Shown in pieces: positions 46,665-57,947 of a DNA stretch of 64,000 bases (positions are counted from its first letter, which is position 1; each line of letters opens with the position of its first letter). Under the pieces are notes generated by a model. That model was not told the origin of the DNA and made no database searches. It saw only the letters and a list, made by a program, of their open reading frames with translations. The stretch is taken from positions 1 through 64,000 of the forward strand of contig JFHB01000091.1 in assembly GCA_000729835.1 (NCBI GenBank), in the 5' to 3' direction. The position numbers and the translations under genes were made by a program. The stretch comes from Atkinsonella hypoxylon. Taxonomy: Eukaryota > Ascomycota > Sordariomycetes > Hypocreales > Clavicipitaceae.

Positions 46665-49627
46665 TCACTCGTCTTCTGCCATGACATTGCGGTTAAAGAA
46701 GTCGTGAATTGCTTTCCCCGCGGCTTGACCTACCAACGACGCTAACTCGCCCTGCGACATGTTAGCCACCTCTCTGATATTCTCGGTCTTCAGGACGATA
46801 TTGCTGGCATTTTTAGGCGTGATCCCCGGCACCTTGGCGAGCATCTCCTGCGGTTCCTGGTTGAACGCCTGATCCTCAACCCTCGTATCCTTATCGAGGC
46901 CAGCTTGCACAGCTGCAATTGGATCTGGTTCATCTTCCTGTGCCTTGAGGGACTCGAAGATTTCCGCCGTCTGGTGCGGCGAGGAAGACCAGATAATTCG
47001 AAGTTTGGGAAATGCTAGCGTCAAAAGAACGAGCTTGGATTGTACGTCCGATGAGACGTTTGTAGGGGCGACGCTGTTGAGACTACCTGAGAGATCGGCA
47101 AAGGGTTCCAGCGTGAACGACTTGTTTTGGTCGAACTCGATAAGCAGCATGGCGTTCTTGTAGTGTTGGAACATGGTCTCAGCCTGCGTATACAGTCTCC
47201 CGTCCTTGAAGGACGAGATCAGATCACCGATAGACTTGCGCTCCACGCAAATATTAGGTGATAGAACGTAGTCACCGACTGTAAGCATGCATGGGACGAT
47301 AACCATGGAACGCCCATGGAGTAGTGAAGGGAGTGAGGATCGGAACTCGCGAACATCCACTACCACGCGCGGCGGCTGTGCTGTGGCTGCAAGGCGGCCT
47401 CCACCCGCTATGCGAGTGTTGACTGTGCGTAGAAAGGCTTCTTGAGGATCTTCCACATCGTGAGGGTTAGTCGTCATGACAAGAGACATGCTCGCACGTT
47501 CTTTGATCAGCTTGGTAAAAGCGTCCTTCTCTCGTCGCACGGAGGACAGGTAGCGCTGCTCTTCCACCGACCCGCCGTAGTACATGAAATAGACCCGTAC
47601 ATTTCTGTCATTGTGCGATGACCGGTATACCTCCACCCTGCGGATGAAGCTCGCGTCAGGCTCGTACATGATGATGTAACGGGGCTTGACTTCCTCGAGG
47701 ACATGTTCGTCCTGGTCGCCGTCATAGGCGTGAACAACAATCAAGTCTTGCATTTCATATAGCTGAAAGTAATCTTCCATGTCATCAAGAGGATCGGCAA
47801 CGATTTCGTCCTTTTGCTGGGCCTCTTCTTCGGTAATCTGTACTTCAGCCATGAGGTCGGCTACTTCTCCTGGCTTCTCAAAATACTGAGCAATCACGCC
47901 GGTTTCTGTTCGACCAGCAGAGACGTTTGTGTTCCCGCCACCCCGAACTCGTCTTCTCTTGTTCGACGGTGCTTTGCCACCTCTCCCAGTGCCATGGCCG
48001 GGGCGGGAATCGGCGGCGCTGCTGATGGCGTTCTGATTCTCTGCGAACAAAGAAGCACTGACTTGAGCAAATTGTCTTTTCCAGTTCAAGTAGCCACGAA
48101 GACGTCTTCTCATCATGAATGCTGCGGATGGATTGTGCGCATCCTCTGCGTCGCCCTCGCCCGATTGAGCTTGCTCTGCGACCTTGGGCTTCACGTGCAT
48201 CGTTTGCAGATAATTTCGAAGTTGTCGACAAGTATCGGTGCTGGAGCACATGATGAGAATCGTCCCATTTGAATCATCTCTCACCGGAGGTTCGAAGTAG
48301 AGGTCACGATCGATCTCTTCTAGAACTTCAGCCAATAATGCCCACTTGGGAAGCTCCTCGAGCACGGGGCGTAAAGAGTCGATATTATCACCACTTCGCG
48401 ACACCGTCTTCGCATTTGCAGAATACACTCTTCTGCGGGCAGTGTCGAATATCGTTTGAGCAACATCGAGAAAGAGCCAAGGCGATTGGGTTTGTCGCGT
48501 GGAACCAGGCGGAGGGGAGTGCGCGGCGTGAATTGTGTCTAGATGCTGGAGGAAAGAGACAGCGTCGTAGGACAAGACCGACGTTAAAAGGCCACGCAGG
48601 ACGGTCAAGTCGTTGACAATTTGACGAGTTTTCCAACTAACGCGATGCCAGTTGGGATCTAATTGCCTTCGAATAATGACATCAAAGTTTTTGAGGAGAG
48701 CGCTATCAAGGTTCCAATCGTCCATTTCCAAGCCTGAGTTGCCTTTCTTGAGCTCGTGTATGCTGACCTCAACACACTCCAAGATGGCATTTTGAATTTC
48801 CTTCATAGAATCTGTCATGGGCACCTCTAGCTCAATGACCTCGGCTTTCTTCTTTCCCTCGAGAGATTGTGCGACTGTGACGTGAAATCTTGGCCAGAGG
48901 GACGCTTTTTTCAAGAAGAGATTGCGCATCATGTTGGACAGAGGAGAAAATCCTGTGGTGAACGGGTCTGGATTATCGGCAAAAGCTTTGAGAAAACCGA
49001 TCTTGTTCTTTTGTCGATATACCCGGAGGATGAAAGCCTCTAGGGAAGTGGCAACGACCCGATCAGCGTGAAGCACAACGAGTCCTGTTATTGACTCTGG
49101 ATCTAACAGGCCGGTGAGAAGGTCCACGACCAATATTCGCGAAGTGATGCTGAAAATGCCACCGCCCGAATACATCTTCTCGCGAGCTCCCACGGTCTGG
49201 GAATCGGTATTGACTACTGTCAAACCACGAGCCTTGGACGCAACGCTAATGGCTGCGTGCTCGGCCAATGCCTCACCAATCCAACCATTTTCGCGCTCCT
49301 CAGCTCCCACTATAACGATGAGGTTGTTTCCAGCTGCATCGTAAGAATGAAGCAAGTTTGTGACAAGGCGCAGAAGACCTAGGCCGCGCGCAAGCACAAC
49401 CAATTCATCTTCTGCCCGGAGCTCTTGGAAGAGATTCTGTTGATACTCCTAATTCATCTTGATTAGCTGTCCATTAGCGTGACGGATGAATAGGATCACA
49501 GGGATCAAAGTACCAAGGGCAAAGAGAGTTTGACTGGTTGTGGTGCATTGCTAGTCGACATACGAGCAAGCTGGGGCGCCGAAAGGGACGAGACAGTGAA
49601 GTTTGACGAGCTGTCACGAGCCGTCAT
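46665..49627 (-). CDS. RAD1: DNA repair endonuclease XPF/Rad1 (ERCC4 family)
   Basis: Two exons (49514-49627 and 46665-49448; 65-nt intron) give 965 residues. The N-terminal conserved block LSLPLEYQQNLFQELR spans the intron and leads into the inactive SF2 helicase-like domain (about residues 50-500). The ERCC4 nuclease domain has the catalytic signature CVERKSIGDLISSFKDGRLY near residue 770, preceded by VVDVREFRSSLPSLL. The C terminus holds the helix-hairpin-helix pair (AKVPGITPKNASNIVL ... LVGQAAGKAIHDFF) that dimerises with Rad10/ERCC1. The complex incises 5' of lesions in nucleotide excision repair and trims 3' flaps in recombination; the Neurospora orthologue is mus-38. A second in-frame ATG 22 codons downstream is an alternative start. 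Confidence 0.96.
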
Positions 49628-50636
49628 GAGCCAGGCTGCGTGTGCACCTGTATTACAGGTCACACAGGTCAGCGTGGCGTGAGTCTAGAGGCGCTATACT
49701 CGACGTTCAGGCTGGGGAATACTGGATTACTGTCTGTACATTACTGTGCTGGAGGTGCATAAAACACCCACTGTACAGTTGGCGGCTGTCCTGCACGCGG
49801 TACGGAGTATGGGCTACGGAGTATGGGCTACAGAGTATGGACTTGCGGAGGACAAGAGTACACACGCTGTATTGACAGCAATCATGTTAATCGCTTCAAT
49901 GTTGCTTGACTGGACTGGACTCGAACGCGCTGGTCTGACCCCGCTCCGTTCCACACTGATCGATCTCATCTTTGTTGCAGTCGGGTCCGTAGTACGCACG
50001 GCAAGACATAACCTAATTGAGCTAGATGGTCTGCACTCGTCGTCGATGTTCTTGGGCCGGACGGACTGTCAAAGGGATTGAAAGACGCCAACAAACAGTT
50101 ATTGTTAATCAAGAAAGCAGGCAACACATGACGGAAAGTCGATCCTCGACGGCTCGGGTAGCCCATACGATTGGCCGTGCCAACCTTTCGAGCGCATCTG
50201 AAAACCTGGAGAATACGTAGAATCAGTCGCACGATCGGCGAGAAGCAAGAAAAGGGCTTACGCCTCGGATGAGCATTGAGGGCCGAGACCGAGACCAATC
50301 AGCATCGCCTGCATCCCTAGGGTACAAACCCACTGTACTCACTGTAGTTGCTGTAGGCGAGCCGACGTCGTCATCGTCATCATCGTCATCATCGTCATCA
50401 TCGTCATCATCGTCATCATCTACAGGCAGCACCTGAGCGTATGTAAGCACCAGACCTAACTTGATGAAACATCCAGCACTCGGCACCAGGTAAAGACTTG
50501 AATCCTATTCTCTTTTCTGAGAATAAGAGCCCTGTACACTCCATCACCCGAAACTTCCACGGCCACGACCAAACCTACAAAACAGGATACCACTTCAAAC
50601 TACGGGGAACAAGGCACGCCTCCATACAGTCTCATC
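49628..50636. promoter_or_regulatory. Divergent intergenic region RAD1 / 58-aa gene
   Basis: 1 kb between divergent start codons. It contains a short tandem array of the TACGGAGTATGGGC unit (two exact TACGGAGTA at 49801 and 49815, plus a TACAGAGTA variant at 49829). It also has a CGTCATCAT microsatellite near 50366-50420. No gene is supported. Confidence 0.5.
50366..50420. repeat. (CGTCATCAT)n microsatellite
   Basis: About six 9-bp units (CGTCATCAT). On the minus strand they translate as a poly-aspartate run inside an open frame that has no other coding signal. Confidence 0.95.
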
Positions 50637-50944
50637 ATGGATTCCAAGGACCAGAACAAGAAGGGTAATGACGTAAGTTTCCGTCTTCGTCGTCAAAATA
50701 TTTCCCGCATCTTTTCCACAGATGTAGATAGCAAGGGGTATTTATTGAAAGGATTCCTACTAATACAGCGGTGTAATAGGGCGAGAAAGGTTTCTCGATT
50801 CAGCCGATTAAAAATAGTGCAAACATCGATCCCAAGTTCGCAGCGCATCAGGCCCATCCTGGCCCAGCCTTGACCCAAAACATGCCTGCTCAGGAGGGTA
50901 GCAAAGAAGATCGCCAGGCGAGAATGGAAGAGTTGAACAAATGA
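50637..50944 (+). CDS. 58-aa hypothetical protein
   Basis: Two exons (50637-50672 and 50804-50944; 131-nt intron with GTAAGT donor and CAG acceptor) encode 58 residues. The protein opens MDSKDQNKKGNDPIKN and continues ANIDPKFAAHQAHPGPAL, ending in a charged helix GSKEDRQARMEELNK. It is hydrophilic, cysteine-free and without signal or membrane segments. I believe comparable short proteins with a NIDPKFA..QAHPGP core and an EALNK-like end occur in other Pezizomycotina as hypotheticals, but I cannot name a family. The splice sites and phase-0 junction support the model; an acceptor at 50766-50767 (TACTAATACAG) would put the second exon out of this frame. Confidence 0.55.
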
Positions 50945-51380
50945 ACAAGTGCGCTACAGACGCTGGCGAGGAGGATGAGCACTGACGATTGATAGGGATG
51001 AGATTGTGGGATTCATGTCTTCAAAGTATGCACCTTTGTAATATAATTAAATCCGTTATTCGATGCCAGCCGGGTGAAACGATGCACTCGAACCTTGCTG
51101 ATTCGGCATGCGGCCCAGACCTGTGGCCCATGAAATGGTTGAATGCAAGTCACATCTATGATCAGAGACCGTGCTCCTGCACTCCCTCTCTTTATTTCAT
51201 TCTTTCTCCGAGCGAAAGCGACATCAAACATATCAAAAGCACAGTACTCCATAGTCATGTCGTCTTTTCCCCGATTGTCTATGTTTATGCCTTATTATTG
51301 GGTACTCAGATACGGAGTGCACTCCTACACCTGCCGTATGGAGTAGGTACGCGTGAATGCAGAGGTGCAGAGGAGCAGAG

Positions 51381-51419
51381 GAGGCGAGGAGGCGAGGAGG
51401 CGAGGAGGCGAGGAGGCGA
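51381..51419. repeat. 8-bp tandem repeat (GAGGCGAG)n
   Basis: Nearly five tandem copies of GAGGCGAG. Confidence 0.95.
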
Positions 51420-51670
51420 CTGATTATGCAGCAATGACGCCTGCTGTGACCAGTTCCTGGCAAGTTGACGTGGCTGTGCGGCGAAACTAACAGCGTCACT
51501 GGTGGCTGAGCGGCCGACGCTGGCACTCAGCTAAGCCTCGACAGTTTCATCCGACCCCGAACCATAATAAACGGCCATACAGTGAGGTCGGATTAAATTG
51601 TCACCGTGTTGCCTGACCATCGACTGCCGGGTCTGGTCGACTCGTAATTACCAGCCTTCCGCCGCCAGAA

Positions 51671-51700
51671 CACACCAGCACACACCAGCACACGCCAGCA
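51671..51700. repeat. 10-bp tandem repeat (CACACCAGCA)x3
   Basis: Three 10-bp units, the last with one substitution, 390 bp upstream of the WASP start codon. Confidence 0.9.
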
Positions 51701-52087
51701 CACGCACTCTTGGACTCTCTGACCGACCTCTTTCTCTCTGCTCGTGAGATCAATTCTTTTCCGACTAGGGAAGAATTGCTCGCCTCTGAGCGTCGCTGCG
51801 TTCCACCGCCCTGAGACAAGCACCCTGTAGCTGTCTTGAACAGCCGCTCCAGACGTCACCGGAAGAAACGGCTGCCTTTCCAAGGCGCCAAGCTGCCCAG
51901 CAAGTTTCGTTGCTACAACTGACGGCGGCCGCAAATAAGGAGAACGGGCCATGCCTAAGTGTCATTCAAACGACTGCTGCTCAGATACCCAATCAACACA
52001 CGCCTCACGTCTTGGGCCACAGTGAGACGCAAAACTTCATCTATCTCAGGCCTTGCCCGCCGACAAGCCCCTACCCGCGCACACACG

Positions 52088-54174
52088 ATGCCGTCAATCC
52101 TGAACGACGACGACAAGGACACCGTCAAGCGGTTCGTCCCCAAGCAGTCCAACAAGATCCAGGCGGTTGCCGTGGCTAGACTATATGTCGCATACCCAAA
52201 CAGATCGAAGTGGACATACACTGGCCTACAAGGTGCCATCGTCTTGGCCAATGACCTGATCGGCAACACTTACTGGCTTAAAATGGTGGATATATCGGTA
52301 TGTTCTCACAAAAGCATCCATCCGGCAGGGCGAACACTCCACGAACAAACGTAAATATCCTCGTATCCCAAGCTGCTAATTTCGTCTTGTCTTGTTTCTA
52401 GCCGTCCAACCGCGGCGTCATTTGGGACCAGGAGATATTCGACACATGGCGCTATAGCCAAGACCGCACCTTCTTTCATACCTTTGAGCTGGAGGAGTGC
52501 TTAGCAGGCCTGAGCTTTGTGGATGAAAAGGAAGCCAAGCAGTTCAAGAAGAAGATGGATGAACGGGAAAAGAATGCGAGCCGAGCCACCAAGTCAACAC
52601 CATTTGGAGGAGGTTCCCAACCAGTTCAGAAGCACAGCATCTTGGGCGGACTCTTCGGTCACCGACACTCTTCTGCCCCGTCGCCTTCGTTCCACCATTC
52701 GCCGAATTCTTCGCAGACTTTCAATGGAGGGGTTAGCCCTTCGCAGTTCCCATTACTGGATGCCTTTGATCCCTTGTGGAGAGAACATTTTGGCCAAGAC
52801 CTCACAACCAGGGGCCTTACCGATGATTTCATCAAGGATAACCAAGAGTTTATCGTCGATTTTCTGCGAGAAGAGCAGAACAAGGTAAACCATCCGTCAC
52901 CAGCGCCGTCGACGCCAGCACCGCCTACGAATGGAGGAGACCATAAGTCCGGCCGGGCACCGCCGCCGCCTCCACCATCGTCAACCGCGTCCTCAACGAG
53001 ACGGGGAGCACCTCCTCCTCCACCGGCACCAAGACGGTCCGGAAAAGGTGATGGCACAGCAAAGGAAGATAGTTCTCCACCGCCAACTTCTCCTCCTCGG
53101 CTCAAGTTCAACGCTCCCCCTCCTTTGCCAGATGCGGGCAAGTTTGCTCACTTAGAGCAGCCCAAGCGGAAGTCAGCGACAACACCAGCGACATCAGCGG
53201 TATCCGTATCGCATCCTGGCCCTCCACCGCCTCCTCGCCCGGGAAAGACACCTATTGAGCCGGAGAATTCGACACACAAGTTCAGCGTTCCCCCTGCTTT
53301 CAACAGCCAGCGTCTTCCTCCTCCGACACCGAACCGTGGTCCTGTGCCTCCTCCTCCTCCGCCCCCTCGAGCCAACGATTCTCATTCAGCGACTCCCGCT
53401 CCTCCTCCGCCCTTGCCTCCCAAGGTACCGGTTGCGAATGCTCCTCCGCCTATCCCACCGGCCAGCTCACGGCCCGTGCCGCCACTTCCCTCAGCAGGCA
53501 ATCTTCCACCACCACCACCTCCTCCATTACCATCTTCCAATGCTCCTGTTCCTCCTCCTCCAATGCCGTCTGGAAACGCCGCCGTTCCACCACCGCCGCC
53601 TCCATTACCATCTTCCAATGCGCCGCCGCCGCCGCCTTCAATGCCCTCTGGAAGCGTTACCGCTCCTCCGCCGCCTCCTCCTCCACCACCGCCCATGCCA
53701 TCCTTAAGTGGTCCACCACCACCTCCTCCTCCTCCAATGCCTTCTGGAAGTGCCGCCGCTCCTCCGCCGCCGCCCCTTCCGCCGAACCGTGACTCAGGCT
53801 ACTCATCAGGTGTTCCCGCCGCAGCTATACCTGCAGCGGACAAGAGCCGAACCGCCATGCTGGGAGACATTCAAAAGGCAGGAGGCATCGCGTCCCTCAA
53901 GAAAGTCGACAGGTCGCAAATCAAGGATCGCAGCGCCCCCCAAGTCGGAGGCGCGTCTGATTCTAGAGCCGCTGGTCCACCGGCCGGAGCCGTTCCTGCA
54001 GGCGGCGGTGGTGGCATGGCTGATGCTTTGGCTGCTGCGCTTAAGAAGAGAAAAGACAAAGTGAGCAAGAGTGGTAAGTGCTTTTTATATATATCTGTGA
54101 TAGCTTGGTACTTAGATGGCGTGGCTAATCATGTCCTTGTAGACGACGAAGGCGAAGACGATGACTGGGACTAG
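52088..54174 (+). CDS. LAS17: Wiskott-Aldrich syndrome protein homologue (Las17/WASP)
   Basis: Three exons (52088-52297, 52402-54073, 54143-54174) encode 637 residues. Residues 1 to about 130 form a WH1/EVH1 domain (KIQAVAVARLYVAYPNRSKW, WTYTGLQGAIVLANDLIG, then RGVIWDQEIFDTWRYSQDR and FHTFELEECLAGLSF). A GBD-like segment is possible around LDAFDPLWREHFGQDL. A long poly-proline region of many PPPPPPP runs binds profilin and SH3 domains. A WH2 motif (MLGDIQKAGGIASLKKVDRS) follows near residue 560. The central/acidic end is KKRKDKVSKSD plus DDEGEDDDWD. The protein activates Arp2/3 at endocytic actin patches. The last intron (69 nt) is a multiple of three without a stop, so retention would add 23 residues just before the acidic tail. 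Confidence 0.95.
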
Positions 54175-55115
54175 AGCTCCTTTGGAAATCATCGTATGAG
54201 ACAGTCCATACGATAAAGCATGGATCGTATTGTTGTCGTACATCTTCAAATGTCTGTGATTACGTCGACAGGGTTACGCAAGATTTACATGTAGGCCGTG
54301 ATGGGAGATGCTTGACGAAAGACAGTCGGTCTTGTCAAGCGTGAAATAGGACACGGCGTCAAATCGCATTGCCGCTCTATGGGAAGAACAGTCCATGGAC
54401 GCTATCGATAGCTTTGCTCCGCAAAAAGAGCAGAAACCTTTCTCTAATCACGATATGATCCAAAGGTGGGCATGTCTATTCGTTACACAAAAGCAAGTCA
54501 CCATAAAAGCAAAAGATGAGTGAATAGAATCAGCATTTTCATGCCATGACGCAGAATTTCTCAAACTCGTAGAGTAAGACTGTAAGGAGAACAACAAAAG
54601 ATGGGGGTTTGTGCTTGACAGAAAAAAAAAACCTCGTCCAAGGCAAAACATGACTGATGGGACGCGCCGTGACGTCTCTCCCACCACGGCGGTCCCCAAA
54701 CCTCCTCCACTTCTACTGGAAGAAACTGTCGCGGGACCCGAGGAGAAAGGCCCATGAGACTAAAGTCGGTACCTCCATGTGCTAATTCCAGGGGTTTGAG
54801 AGAGAAGACAGTGAATAGACGTGTTATGTGCGTGCAGACCACGGAAATGACGACCATCCCCGTCGTACACAATGTGGGGCTGTGCAAAGACAGCGGGAAA
54901 GGGGGGAAAGGGGGGAAAGGGGGGGTTTACGCCGAGAAGGATGAAAAGGCACAAATGTGGCCAGCCTTGTTTTCTCTTTCCCGTTGTTGTTTCTCCTACA
55001 AAGCCAGGGTAGTGGTCGATAGGGAAGCCAAATACCAGACCCCTTACCCTGGCGATATATCCTTGGCCTATAGGCAGAGCGTCGAATGGCGGCAAGGACG
55101 AAAGCGACAGAAGGT
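54175..55115. other. Convergent intergenic region WASP/eIF1A
   Basis: Holds both 3' flanks. A purine-rich GGGGAAA-type repeat lies at about 54894-54926. Overlapping open frames on both strands are in conflict and have no motifs. No gene is supported. Confidence 0.5.
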
Positions 55116-55992
55116 TTAAATGTCGTCGATATCGACCTCCTTCTTCTTGTCGTCCTCGCCAGAGTCCTCGTCCGAGTCGGCGTCGCCGAATTCAAAGTAG
55201 GCCTCGCCGTCTTCGCCTTGGCCAAAGGTATCTGTCTCGTTGATCTTGGCGTGCTCGGGCAGCTCTCCGTACGACTTCAAAGCGCGGGCCTCGTCGGCGG
55301 TATATTTCAGGATAACATCGCCCTTGTTGTCTTGGAAGTCGCGAAGAGATAGGAGAATGATGTCTCCCTGGTTGATCCAGACCTTCTTCCGCATCTTGCC
55401 ACGGATCTGCCATGGTGTAATTTAGCAAATGGACCCCAAGGAAAAAAAATGAAAAGATAGCTGTGGACACATGTTTGTTTTGTGTGTCTAGGAACGTATG
55501 GCTCAAGGAAAAAGGTCCTCAAGTACGCCGGGCCTTGATTGACGTGAAGGCGGAGTTCCGCCCACCGAGAGGTAGGCAGTGTAAGTGATTCGTATGGTCA
55601 CGAGGCATAGTCATGAAATACTTGATGAAAGGGAAGCTATCACGTACATTGGCTAGACGCTTGCTGCCATCGAAGCAAAGGGCCTCGAGACGTCCGTTTC
55701 CGAGCATCTTGATGACCTGAGCATACTCCTGGCCGTCTTCCTTGAAGGTCAACTCACGACGCTGGTCGTCGTTCTCCTTGGTACCTCGTCTGCGGTTCTT
55801 GCCGCCCTATTGTTTTTACATGTCTCTTAGCAAATGTTGCTTCTATTCAGCATGATTCCTGGTCTAGCCCGTTGAGGTGCCCAGAGCACGAGGGGCATCG
55901 AGACAGTGTGCGCGCGCCATAGCGGGGGCGGGGCAACATGGGCAGAGATGCCGTCTTGCGGGACGACGTACCTTTCCCTTGTTCTTAGGCAT
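55116..55992 (-). CDS. TIF11: Translation initiation factor eIF1A
   Basis: Three exons (55972-55992, 55648-55806, 55116-55406) encode 156 residues. The start MPKNKGKGGKNRRRG is the classic basic tail. The OB fold reads EYAQVIKMLGNGRLEALCFDG, then KRLANIRGKMRKKVWI, then GDIILLSLRDFQDNKGDVI, and the C-terminal tail is acidic (DSDEDSGEDDKKKEVDIDDI). eIF1A sits in the ribosomal A site during scanning and promotes 43S assembly and start-site selection. Introns are 165 and 241 nt, longer than most in this window. A 21-nt first exon encoding only the first seven residues is well supported by GTACGT and TAG splice sites. Confidence 0.96.
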
Positions 55993-56862
55993 GTTTTGCT
56001 TTTGGTAGCGAAGAGGCGCTTGGTTCGTGTCGTGCTGTGTTTTGCGCGCAAGGGACGGGATCTGGGTGGAGGGAGAAAGATTCCTTGCTCGGGCGAGGTT
56101 TTGGAGTGGAGGGGTGGTCGTGGCGGAAGCGAAGAAACGGCAGCACTGGCCTGGGTAAAGTTTTACAGTATGTTAGGAGCCTCACTCGGTGGGTGCTGCG
56201 GGGGGGGGAAGGCGGGCCTTTGCAACCTCGAGCGCTTGTCGTGTCTCATGTGCAGCGAGTAATTAAGCGGTACCAAGGCACGGAGTACGCACGCCACTCG
56301 AGTGATATTGGATCACATTTTAACTACCTTTCTTGACTCTTCTTCCCTAGCCTTGGTCATGCAGCCAGATGTATCCGTTCTATGCTGGGTTTTCATGCGT
56401 GCATCACCTGCGATGACTCAATTTGGGCAGTGAGTGTGTGATGGGCTGCCCGGAAAAAAAAAAAAAAAAAAATAGCACGCAAATGCGGGCCCACGCAGTC
56501 AAGCGAATAGCGCATCAGAACGCGCCAGCATGACGGTGTTTCAGTGAGGAAACATGATTGCGCATAGAATCCGCAGTGGACAGGAAGTACCTCTAGTAGC
56601 TGGTGGACCTCCCAGAGCGCTAAGACGTCTTGCCAAGTGCGCAACCACCACTTCCATCGAGCACGAGCAACCGCGAACAACCTGATCCAGCCAAATCAGG
56701 GACTTCCCTCAACATCCCAAACCCTTCAAACAAAAGCTCCTCGGTCGAAGCTGCCGACACCGACCGCTTTCGTTCCAAGAGGCCATACTAGCCCTTCGTC
56801 GGCCCAGCTTTGTCTCCTTGCAAGAGAACAATGATTCGTGCAACAACCGCCCTGAACTTCAC
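55993..56862. promoter_or_regulatory. Divergent intergenic region eIF1A / 56863 gene
   Basis: 870 bp between divergent starts. It contains a poly-A run near 56454-56471 and a G-run near 56200. No gene is supported. Confidence 0.45.
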
Positions 56863-57582
56863 ATGGCAGTAACCAGAGCCCTATGCCGGCGACCTCTGGT
56901 CCCGTGTTGGAAGCCATACAGCGTGTTTGCCAGGACCGTTCCCGCCCCTCCACGGCCTCATGCGGACACAGCCGCAAAACCGCCGAGCAGTAAACCCAAG
57001 CGAAGCCACCCCCAAACCGTGAAGCGACTCATCCCGAAAGAGGCCAAGTCGTTCATGAACGCGGATGGCAAGCTCCTGACGACCCGCGAAAGCCGCGATT
57101 TCTTCCTCAAACACGATCTGGAACCTGATAATGGGCGGATGACGCGATTCTCATCGAGCCCAGAGATGTCCCGCCTCGCGTCAGACTTCAATGCCATTTT
57201 CGCCTACAGCCCGAAACATGTTATTCATCCGTTTGACCTCCGCTTCTTCGAGCCTCGCGGCCACCCGATGGCCTCCATGAAGCGAGCCCAGTACGCGCGG
57301 AAAATACAAGAACAGCCGTTGTGGATTATCATGACGGGGGTGGGCGGCGTGTCGAACGTGGTGCGGAAGCTTACGCAGAGACGACTGACTCGGTCTGTTT
57401 ACGAGGCTTTGGGAAAAGTTGGCGATCAGAAATCGACTGGCGACCACAGGGCTGACAATATTCGGGGAACCTTGTGGATTACACTGTATGACCTTACCAA
57501 GGCTGCTAGACAGCCACCAGAGCGGTTCGGGCGAGTGGTTGCCCACGCTTTGGCGAGCTACTGTAGTCGTCAGCGGAGCTGA
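56863..57582 (+). CDS. Hypothetical protein, probably mitochondrial
   Basis: Single exon of 239 residues from ATG 56863; an in-frame upstream ATG at 56818 would add 15 residues. The N terminus (MAVTRALCRRPLVPCWKPYS) is Arg-rich, lacks acidic residues and is followed by a Pro/Lys linker, fitting a mitochondrial presequence. The body holds LIPKEAKSFMNADGKLLTTR, then SRDFFLKHDLEPDNGRMTRF, then FAYSPKHVIHPFDLRFFEPR and QPLWIIMTGVGGVSNVVRK. There are no obvious membrane segments or catalytic motifs. I do not recognise the family; the even, globular composition and strong third-position G/C bias support a real gene, possibly a mitochondrial ribosome or gene-expression factor. Confidence 0.72.
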   Translation: MAVTRALCRRPLVPCWKPYSVFARTVPAPPRPHADTAAKPPSSKPKRSHPQTVKRLIPKEAKSFMNADGKLLTTRESRDFFLKHDLEPDNGRMTRFSSSPEMSRLASDFNAIFAYSPKHVIHPFDLRFFEPRGHPMASMKRAQYARKIQEQPLWIIMTGVGGVSNVVRKLTQRRLTRSVYEALGKVGDQKSTGDHRADNIRGTLWITLYDLTKAARQPPERFGRVVAHALASYCSRQRS

Positions 57583-57947
57583 AGTTTCAATTGCTGGTTT
57601 CGTTTCTTCTTCAGTTTTGCGGCACGTGATTTGCAGAAGCATGATACACTCCATTGGGATTGTCGAGTCTGTCGAGCGCATCGAATGACTCGTTAAGGAG
57701 TGCCAATGTACAGATGGATTGTATATTAGCATGATGCCCGAGATTGCCAGATGAGGTAGTAAAGCTCTGCTTTGATGCTATTGGATATGTGATTCTAGAC
57801 ACACCGTGCAACTCGATATTCTCCCACAAGAAGCAAATGATAGTAAAGGATTCAAGGCCTCCTTTATGAGTTAGGCCAAGTCGCTGTCATGAAGTGCTTC
57901 ACCACATTATCGGCCATGCTAGAATTCGGACATCAGAACACTTATTT
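57583..57947. other. Convergent intergenic region
   Basis: 365 bp between the mitochondrial-protein gene and the PLP/M20 fusion gene stops. Nothing but presumed 3' UTRs is seen. Confidence 0.5.

Larger units (their letters stand above)
50945..52087. other. Intergenic region upstream of the WASP gene
   Basis: 1.1 kb with an 8-bp GAGGCGAG array and a 10-bp CACACCAGCA array. No gene is supported. The last part should be the promoter and 5' leader of the WASP homologue. Confidence 0.5.

Noticed and set aside
50223..50486. Minus-strand open frame with a long aspartate run
   Set aside because: The acidic run is the CGTCATCAT microsatellite; the flanks have no coding features.
52659..53696. Glycine-rich minus-strand open frames
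   Set aside because: They are the antisense of the proline-rich part of the WASP homologue.
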